In this document: positions 5,071 to 10,509 of the stretch, piece by piece
Layout: each line of letters begins with the position of its first letter
How positions within the stretch are numbered: position 1 is the stretch's first letter
NCBI GenBank assembly: GCA_001464255.1
Contig: LNFD01000334.1
Span: 1 to 10,509 of the forward strand
Direction: 5' to 3'
Length of the DNA stretch: 10,509 nt
From: Actinomycetales bacterium Ga0077552
GTDB lineage: Bacteria; Actinomycetota; Actinomycetes; Actinomycetales; Microbacteriaceae
Program-made: the position numbers and the translations under genes
The notes under the pieces: generated by a model
Database searches by the model: none
What the model saw: the letters and a program-made list of their open reading frames with translations, nothing else
What the model was told of the DNA's origin: nothing

Positions 5071-6879
5071 ATGGCTCGTGCCGTCGGCATCGACCTCGGA
5101 ACCACCACCCACCGTCATCGCCAACGCGGAAGGCTTCCGCACGACCCCGTCGGTCGTGGCCTTCACGAAGGATGGCGAGGTGCTCGTCGGCGAGACCGCC
5201 AAGCGCCAGGCCGTCACCAACGTCGACCGCACCATCGCGAGCGTCAAGCGCCACATGGGCACCGACTGGAAGCAGGAGATCGACGACAAGAAGTACACCC
5301 CGCAGGAGATCAGCGCGCGCATCCTCGCGAAGCTGAAGCGGGATGCGGAGCAGTACCTGGGCGAGAGCGTCACCGACGCCGTCATCACGGTTCCCGCGTA
5401 CTTCAACGACGCTGAGCGCCAGGCCACGAAGGAGGCCGGCGAGATCGCGGGCCTCAACGTGCTGCGCATCATCAACGAGCCCACCGCGGCCGCGCTCGCC
5501 TCCTCGTCTTCGACCTCGGTGGCGGAACCTTCGACGTGAGCCTGCTCGAGGTGGGCAAGGACGACGACTTCAGCACCATCCAGGTGCGCTCGACCGCGGG
5601 CGACAACCGCCTCGGCGGCGACGACTGGGACGGCCGCGTGGTCGCGTACCTCATCCAGCGCTTCAAGGAGACCACGGGCGTCGACGTCAGCAACGACAAG
5701 ATCGCCAAGCAGCGCCTCAAGGAGGCCGCGGAGCAGGCGAAGAAAGAGCTGTCGAGCTCGACGAGCACGAACATCCAGTTGCCGTACCTCTCGCTCACCG
5801 AGAACGGCCCCGCCAACCTCGACGAGACGCTCACGCGCGCCAAGTTCGAAGAGCTCACGAGCGACCTGCTCGACCGCACGAAGAAGCCCTTCGACGACGT
5901 CATCCGCGAGGCGGGCGTCAAGGTCGGCGACATCGCGCACGTCGTGCTCGTCGGCGGTTCGACCCGCATGCCCGCCGTCACCGAGCTCGTCAAGAAGCTC
6001 ACCGGCGGCCGCGAGCCCAACAAGGGCGTCAACCCCGACGAGGTCGTCGCCGTGGGCGCGGCCCTGCAGGCCGGCGTGCTGAAGGGCGAGCGCAAGGACG
6101 TTCTGCTCATCGACGTCACCCCCCTGAGCCTCGGCATCGAGACCAAGGGCGGCATCATGACCAAGCTCATCGAGCGCAACACGGCCATCCCGACCAAGCG
6201 CAGCGAGACCTTCACGACGGCCGACGACAACCAGCCCTCGGTCGCCATCCAGGTCTTCCAGGGTGAGCGCGAGTTCACGCGCGACAACAAGAACCTCGGC
6301 ACGTTCGAGCTCACGGGCATCGCTCCCGCTCCCCGGGGCATCCCGCAGATCGAGGTCACCTTCGACATCGACGCGAACGGCATCGTGCACGTCTCGGCGA
6401 AAGACAAGGGCACCGGCAAGGAGCAGTCGATGACCATCACGGGCGGCTCGTCGCTCGCGAAGGAGGACATCGAGCGCATGGTGCGCGAGGCCGAGGAGCA
6501 CGCCGCGGAGGACAAGGAGCGCCGCGAGAAGGCCGAGGTGCGCAACAACTCCGAGCAGCTCGTCTACTCGATCGAGAAGCTCATCAAGGAGAACGACGAC
6601 AAGCTGCCCGACGACGTCAAGGGCGAGGTGCAGGCCGATGTGGATGCCCTCAAGACGGCGCTCGCCGGTGACGACGATGCGGCCGTGAAGACGGCGTTCG
6701 ACACCCTCAACGCCTCGCAGACGAAGCTCGGCGAAGCCATCTACGCCGCGTCGCAGATGGAGCCGACGCCGTCGGACGACCAGGAGACCCCTGTCTCTAA
6801 CGATGAGGACGTCGTGGACGCCGAGATCGTCGACGATGAGGATGACAAGAACGCCGACGGCGGCAAGGACAAGAAGTAG
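5071..6879 (+). CDS. dnaK: DnaK (Hsp70) chaperone, reading frame broken twice in this sequence
   Basis: Hsp70 ATPase that binds and releases unfolded proteins with DnaJ and GrpE. The start ATG 5071 gives MARAVGIDLGTT and then the frame breaks after base 5107. The true protein continues in the next frame from PTVIANAEGF (5108) to IINEPTAAALA (ends 5500), and returns to the original frame from LVFDLGGGTFDVSLLE (5503 onward) to the TAG at 6877-6879. Comparison with known actinobacterial DnaK shows that about 32 bp (NSVVSVLEGGE region) and about 34 bp (YGLDKG... region) are missing, 66 bp or 22 codons together; adding them to the 602 codons gives about 624, the normal length. The rest is intact: VVLVGGSTRMP (from 5941), interdomain linker DVLLIDVTPLSLGIE (from 6097), substrate-binding domain, lid and the actinobacterial VVDAEIVD tail. 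As written, translation stops at TGA 5413-5415 after 114 residues. The good conservation downstream suggests sequence error or a very recent lesion rather than an old pseudogene. Confidence 0.9.
5104..5113 (+). other. dnaK deletion junction 1
   Basis: Between A5107 and C5108 the text jumps from codon 12 (GTT) to the codons for PTVIAN. About 32 bases coding NSVVSVLEGGE in homologues are missing, shifting the frame. The lost part includes the end of the first phosphate-binding loop of the Hsp70 ATPase. The missing length is inferred from the family sequence, not observed. Confidence 0.8.
5498..5508 (+). other. dnaK deletion junction 2
   Basis: Between T5501 and C5502 the text jumps from EPTAAALA to LVFDLGGGTFD. 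About 34 bases coding YGLDKG and the following variable charged loop in homologues are missing, and the original frame is restored. The missing length is inferred from the family sequence. Confidence 0.8.
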
Positions 6880-6881
6880 CC

Positions 6882-7493
6882 ATGGCGGCCAAGAAGCGCG
6901 ACGACAGTCCTGAGGAATTCGACGAGCACGCCGAGCCGCTCGCCGAGGACGGCGCCGTGACCGACGCGGAGTCGGCCGAGGACCTGGTCGCTGCGGAGGA
7001 CGCGGACGTGGAGGTGTCGGAGAGCGGCAACTCGCTCGACGCCGACATCGACCACATCCTCTCCGAGGCCGGGCAGCGCGAGATCGAGGAGTACCGCGAT
7101 CGCGCCGCCCGCGCCGAGGCGGAGCTCGCGAACTTCCGCACGCGCGTCGAGCGCGACCGCGCGGCCAACCGCGAGGCGGTCATCGCCGATGTCATCCGCT
7201 CGCTGCTGCCCGCGATCGACGACCTCGATCGGGCTGCCGCGCACGGCGACCTCGAGGGCAGCCCCCTCGAGCTCGTCGCCCAGAAGCTGCGCCAGTCGTT
7301 CGAGCGCTACGGTCTGCGCTCGGTCGGTGTGGTCGGTGAGCCCTTCGACCCGGCGTTCCACGAGGCGATCGTGCAGCTGCCGAGTGCCGAGGCCACGTCG
7401 CAAACGGTGGCCGATGTCATCGAGGTCGGCTACGCCCTCGGCGACCGCCTCGTGCGGCCGGCCAAGGTGGCCGTCTCGGTTCCGCAGGGCTAG
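6882..7493 (+). CDS. grpE: GrpE nucleotide exchange factor
   Basis: A 203-residue cytoplasmic protein that releases ADP from DnaK as a dimer. Residues 1-65 are acidic and low-complexity, as usual in actinobacterial GrpE. A helical, coiled-coil-prone stretch follows (about 66-110) containing the conserved LANFRTRVERDR (82-93). The C-terminal beta-domain ends with the family signature GYALGDRLVRPAKVAVSVPQ (about 183-202). Length and motifs are complete. The ATG at 6882 lies 2 bases after the dnaK stop, with AAGGA at 6865-6869 and AGAAG at 6872-6876 inside the dnaK end, so translation is probably coupled to dnaK. The dnaJ gene follows after 7 bases. Confidence 0.95.
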   Translation: MAAKKRDDSPEEFDEHAEPLAEDGAVTDAESAEDLVAAEDADVEVSESGNSLDADIDHILSEAGQREIEEYRDRAARAEAELANFRTRVERDRAANREAVIADVIRSLLPAIDDLDRAAAHGDLEGSPLELVAQKLRQSFERYGLRSVGVVGEPFDPAFHEAIVQLPSAEATSQTVADVIEVGYALGDRLVRPAKVAVSVPQG

Positions 7494-7500
7494 GTGACGC

Positions 7501-8475
7501 ATGGCCAGTCAAGACTGGTTCGACAAAGACTTCTACGCCGTGCTCGGCGTGAAGAAGGACGTCACCGAGGCTGAACTGAAGAAGGCCTACCGCAAGCTCG
7601 CGCGACAGCATCACCCCGACTCGAACCCGGGCAACGCGGCGGCCGAGGCGCGATTCAAAGAGATCAGCGAGGCGCACTCGGTACTGAGCGACCCCGCGCA
7701 GCGCGCGGAGTACGACCAGCTGCGGGCCATGGGCTCGGGGGCCCGCTTCACGGCGGGCGGGGCCCCGGGCGGCTTCGACGACGTCTTCGGCGGCATGTTC
7801 AGCGGTGGCGCGGCCGGTGGGCGACGCACCGCGCCAGGCGGCTTCGAGGACATCTTCGGCGGGCTTTTCGGCAACGCGGCGCCGGGTGCGGGCGGCGGCG
7901 GTCGCCGCTACGGTGCGCCCACGAAGGGCCGCGACCACACGGCGACCGTCGGCCTCGAGTTCGACACGGCCGTGCACGGCGACACCGTGACGCTCGAGCG
8001 CCCGGGGGGCGGCAAGCCCATCCAGGTCAAGATCCCGGCCGGTGTCGCCGACGGGCAGAAGATCCGCTTGCGCGGCAAGGGCGAGCCGAGCCCCGACGGC
8101 GGCGAGCCGGGCGACCTCGTGCTGACGGTGCAGGTGCGCCCGCATCCGGTGTTCACGCGCGAGGGCCTCAATCTGCGGGTGGATGTTCCCGTCACCTTCG
8201 TCGAGGCGGCCCTCGGTGCGGCGATCGAGGTGCCGACGCTCGGCGGCGACCCCGTCAAGCTGCGCGTCGCGGCCGGTACCCCGAGCGGGCGCGTGCTGCG
8301 GGTCAAGGGCCGCGGTGTGACGACTCCGAAGGGCACGGGCGATCTGCTCGCGACCGTGCAGGTCGCGGTGCCCTCGCACTTGAGTGCGGAGGCACAGCAG
8401 CACCTCGCGGCCTTCGCCGCGGCGCTGCCGCCCGAGAACCCGCGCGACGACCTCATCACCCGGGCGCGAGGGTAG
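7501..8475 (+). CDS. dnaJ: DnaJ-type Hsp40 co-chaperone without zinc finger
   Basis: A 324-residue co-chaperone that stimulates DnaK ATP hydrolysis and delivers clients. The J domain spans about residues 8-76, with the essential HPD at 38-40. A Gly/Phe region (77-135) carries two near-identical copies of GGF-D/E-D-V/I-FGG-M/L-F at 90-100 and 113-123. The two beta-sandwich substrate-binding domains follow (about 143-215 and 220-292), ending in a short dimerisation tail. The four CxxCxGxG zinc-finger repeats of class A DnaJ are absent and there is no cysteine in the protein, so it is a class B (CbpA-like) architecture although it occupies the dnaJ slot of the operon. The start ATG 7501 lies 7 bases after the grpE stop, with only a weak GGTG ahead, which suggests coupling. 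Confidence 0.93.
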   Translation: MASQDWFDKDFYAVLGVKKDVTEAELKKAYRKLARQHHPDSNPGNAAAEARFKEISEAHSVLSDPAQRAEYDQLRAMGSGARFTAGGAPGGFDDVFGGMFSGGAAGGRRTAPGGFEDIFGGLFGNAAPGAGGGGRRYGAPTKGRDHTATVGLEFDTAVHGDTVTLERPGGGKPIQVKIPAGVADGQKIRLRGKGEPSPDGGEPGDLVLTVQVRPHPVFTREGLNLRVDVPVTFVEAALGAAIEVPTLGGDPVKLRVAAGTPSGRVLRVKGRGVTTPKGTGDLLATVQVAVPSHLSAEAQQHLAAFAAALPPENPRDDLITRARG

Positions 8476-8498
8476 CGGGGGCGCGAAAGGTGGAGACG

Positions 8499-8915
8499 AT
8501 GGACGAGCACAGCCCGATCTTCGCGATCGCCGTGGCCGCCGAGCTCGCGGGCATGCACCCGCAGACGCTGCGGCAGTACGACCGGCTCGGCCTCGTCTCG
8601 CCCACCCGCACGGCGGGGCAGAGCCGCCGCTACTCGATGCGCGATGTCGTGCAGCTGCGCGAGATCGCGCGGCTCAGCGCCGAGGGCCTGAACCTCGAGG
8701 GCATCCGGCGCATCCTCGAGCTCGAGAACGAGGTCGTCGCGCTGCGCTCGCGCGTGCGCGAGCTCGAGACGGCGCTCGCCGACGAGCTGCTCGCCCGCCC
8801 CGGCCGTCGCGTCTTCGCGGCGGGTGTCGAGGGCGACGTCGTGTCGATCAAGGCGGGCACGCGCGCGCAGAAGTCGAACCAGCTCGTCATCTGGCGCCCG
8901 CTGCGGCGCGGCTAG
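8499..8915 (+). CDS. hspR: HspR, MerR-family repressor of the heat-shock operon
   Basis: A 138-residue transcriptional repressor. The winged-helix MerR DNA-binding domain fills about residues 7-78: FAIAVAAELAGMHPQTLRQYDRLGLVSP is nearly diagnostic of HspR, followed by RTAGQSRRYSMRDV and LREIARLSAEGLNLEGIRRILELE. A coiled-coil dimerisation helix (about 77-102) and the typical C-terminal end SNQLVIWRP complete it. In actinobacteria HspR binds HAIR sites upstream of dnaK and uses DnaK as co-repressor, so free DnaK level sets operon expression; predicted sites are present at 5002-5022 and 4939-4959. The ATG at 8499 is preferred because AAAGG (8486-8490) is 8 bases upstream; the GTG at 8490 would add three residues and cannot be excluded. 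It lies 23 bases after dnaJ, and its stop overlaps that of the opposing kinase gene. Confidence 0.93.
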   Translation: MDEHSPIFAIAVAAELAGMHPQTLRQYDRLGLVSPTRTAGQSRRYSMRDVVQLREIARLSAEGLNLEGIRRILELENEVVALRSRVRELETALADELLARPGRRVFAAGVEGDVVSIKAGTRAQKSNQLVIWRPLRRG

Positions 8916-10509
8916 ACCGAGAGTGCGGGCTCGGCGTCAGCACTCGCGGGCGCGTCGTCCGCGCGGGGCAGCGTCACCGACATGCGCGCTCCGCCGAGCG
9001 GCGAGCGCTCGATCTCGATGCGTCCCTCGAGCAGCTCGACGAGCGACTTCACGATCGACAGCCCGAGCCCCGTGCCCGGGGTCTGGCGCTTCGTCGCGTC
9101 GGCGCTGCGGAAGAACCGCTCGAAGACCCGGGGATGATCGGCGTCGCTGATGCCGGGCCCCGAGTCATCGATCACGAGGCGCACCGCGTCGCCGTCGCAC
9201 AGGGTCGTCACGCGCACGGTGCCCTCGGCCGGCGTGAACTTGATGGCGTTGGCGAGCAGGTTCGTGGCGATGCGCCCGAGCGCATTCGCGTTGCCGACGA
9301 CGACGGTCGGGTCGGCGCACAGCGCGGTCTCGACGGTGACGTGCTGGTCGCGCGCGGTGGCCGCCTGGTCGTGCACGGCATCGCCCACGATCGCGGTGAG
9401 GTCGATGCGGTCGTTCTCGCGCACGGGGTTGGGCGCGGTCATGCGGCCGAGCTCGAGCAGCTCCTCGACCATCTCGGTGAGCCGCGCCGCGTTGCGCAGG
9501 ATGATCTCTGACGCCTGCCGCTGCTCCTCGGCCGCCGTCTCGTGCAGCTCCTCCGCGAAGCCGACGATGCTCGTGATGGGCGTGCGCAGCTCGTGGCTGA
9601 CGGCTGAGACGAAGTCGTCCTTCTGCTGCGAGATGGCCCGCAGCTCGTCGGCGACCTTCCGCTCGCGTTCGATCGCGCTCGCCATCGCTTGCTGGGCCGC
9701 GACGAAGTCGCTGATGTCAACGAGCTGCAGCCCGAGCACGGTGTCGCCGTCAGCGGTCGGCACGCGCCGGCCGTGCAGCTGCACCGTTCGCCTGTCGCCC
9801 AGCAGCACCTCGGTCGTGAGGTCGTCGACCCCGCTGTCGAGCCAGGCGTCGATGACGGAGTCGAACCACGCGGACTCGACGAGCGCGGCCGCGACGTCGT
9901 TGATCTCGAGGATGCTCGGGGCCGAGCCGCGTTCGGCGCGCACGAACATCGACCCCACCTGCGAGCCCACGAACCCGCCGCGCAGCAGCGTGGCCCGTCG
10001 CTCGTTCTCGGCGCGCAGCTCGGCCCGCTCGCTGCGCACCGATCGCGAGCATGTACACCTGCACGAGCAGCGTCGCCGAGACACCGGGGTCGGGATCGGC
10101 GTAGGGCCCGCCGCCGAGCACCGTCAGCACCGAGGCGACCGCGCCGAGCAGCACGAGCTCGACCGTTGCGACGATCGGCACGAATCGCACGGCGGCCCAG
10201 CCGAAGAAGGGGAAGAGCAGGGCGCCGATGGCCTCCGACTGGAACGGCGCGAAGACGATGAGCGTGACGACGGTCGTGAGCGTCACCTGCACCGCGAGCT
10301 CGAGACGCTGGCCGGCCAGTCGTCGCGGCAGCGGCACGAGGGCGATCGGCACGATGAGCAGCAGGGCCGAGAGGTGCGAGGGCACGAGGGCCGCAAAGCT
10401 CAGCAGCGGGTTCGCGCCGACGAGCAGCGCGAACGAGACCATGCCGATGAGGCCGACGACGACGGAGGCGCTGACGCACGCGGCGATGAAGCGCAGAAGC
10501 CCGCGCGAG
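8912..10509 (-). CDS. membrane sensor histidine kinase (MASE1-PAS-HisKA-HATPase), 5' partial and frame-broken
   Basis: The stop is TAG at 8914-8912; the gene enters from the right edge, so its start is not in the window. From 10509 down to about 10043 one frame encodes several hydrophobic helices typical of MASE1 sensory domains, including LLFPFFGWAAVRFVP and ending VQVYMLAI. The frame then breaks near 10038-10045 and resumes as RSERAELRAENERR, followed by a PAS-like domain (about 9990-9690), a linker helix, and the kinase core. The H-box SAVSHELRTP has its phospho-accepting His at 9595-9593; the N-box NLLANAIKF starts at 9262, the G1 box DSGPGIS follows, then FERFF and the G2 box GTGLGLS (9076-9056). 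All catalytic boxes are intact. The missing piece between MASE1 and PAS has length congruent to 2 mod 3. A partner response regulator is not in the window; the signal is unknown. Confidence 0.85.
10036..10046 (-). other. kinase deletion junction
   Basis: On the minus strand, the end of the last MASE1 helix (VQVYMLAI) is followed within a few bases by RSERAELRAEN in a different frame. The rest of the helix and the short connector found in MASE1-PAS kinases are missing. The frame arithmetic requires a loss congruent to 2 mod 3, so 32 bp is possible but not shown. The exact junction is uncertain by a few bases. Confidence 0.65.

Noticed and set aside
5098..5510. Programmed frameshifting or translational bypass in dnaK
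   Set aside because: Conserved codons are absent from the DNA, no slippery heptamer or bypass hairpin is visible, and recoding cannot supply missing residues.
5003..5539. Alternative reading of the middle dnaK segment as its own gene starting at TTG 5003
   Set aside because: That start lies inside the HspR operator and promoter, and its first 35 or so residues are non-homologous; the segment is plainly the interior of DnaK.
4858..6501. 547-residue open frame on the minus strand, antisense to the dnaK promoter and first two-thirds of dnaK
   Set aside because: It mirrors the codon periodicity of dnaK, is low-complexity (Leu/Ala/Arg/Asp-rich), crosses the HAIR and promoter region, and shows no family motif.
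1..10509. tRNA, rRNA, CRISPR arrays, insertion sequences, phage or att sites
   Set aside because: No cloverleaf, spaced direct repeats, transposase motifs or terminal repeats were seen; base composition is uniform across the window.

Overview
The window is high-GC actinobacterial DNA, most likely from the family Microbacteriaceae. The base for this is the strong G/C bias at third codon positions, a dnaK-grpE-dnaJ-hspR heat-shock operon with HspR-type (HAIR) operators, a DUF2510 membrane protein, and the end of a UbiA-type prenyltransferase resembling the lycopene elongase of C50-carotenoid bacteria. The genus cannot be fixed from the sequence alone.

Layout. (1) Bases 1-465 (+) are the C-terminal part of a UbiA-family prenyltransferase. 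(2) Tail-to-tail with it lies a leftward pair, 1786-489: a PEP mutase/isocitrate lyase-family enzyme and a DUF2510 membrane protein, joined by a 4-base GTGA start/stop overlap. (3) Rightward from 1888 come a 67-residue single-pass membrane protein and then a 427-residue GNAT-acetyltransferase/AAA+ ATPase fusion (2171-3454). (4) Tail-to-tail with the fusion, only 7 bp away, is a leftward UMF1-type MFS transporter (4853-3462). (5) A 217-bp divergent intergenic region carries inverted repeats on the transporter side and two HAIR-like HspR operators around a promoter candidate on the dnaK side. (6) The heat-shock operon dnaK-grpE-dnaJ-hspR runs from 5071 to 8915. (7) A leftward membrane sensor histidine kinase (MASE1-PAS-HisKA-HATPase) shares its stop-codon bases with hspR and runs off the right edge.

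How the genes fit together. DnaK is the Hsp70 ATPase, DnaJ delivers clients and stimulates hydrolysis, GrpE exchanges the nucleotide, and HspR would repress the whole operon through the HAIR sites. This is the standard actinobacterial circuit. The other genes have no evident functional link to it.

The most notable feature is that three conserved reading frames are broken by short missing segments. Two are in dnaK (after base 5107, about 32 bp missing; after base 5501, about 34 bp missing). One is in the kinase (near 10038-10045, length congruent to 2 mod 3, so about 32 bp is possible). Three similar-sized, frame-breaking losses in otherwise well-conserved genes within 5 kb point first to an assembly or consensus artefact. 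As written, dnaK would give only a 114-residue peptide. I do not see a clearly new biological system. The best candidates for follow-up are the GNAT-AAA+ fusion and the paired HAIR operators spaced 63 bp apart.
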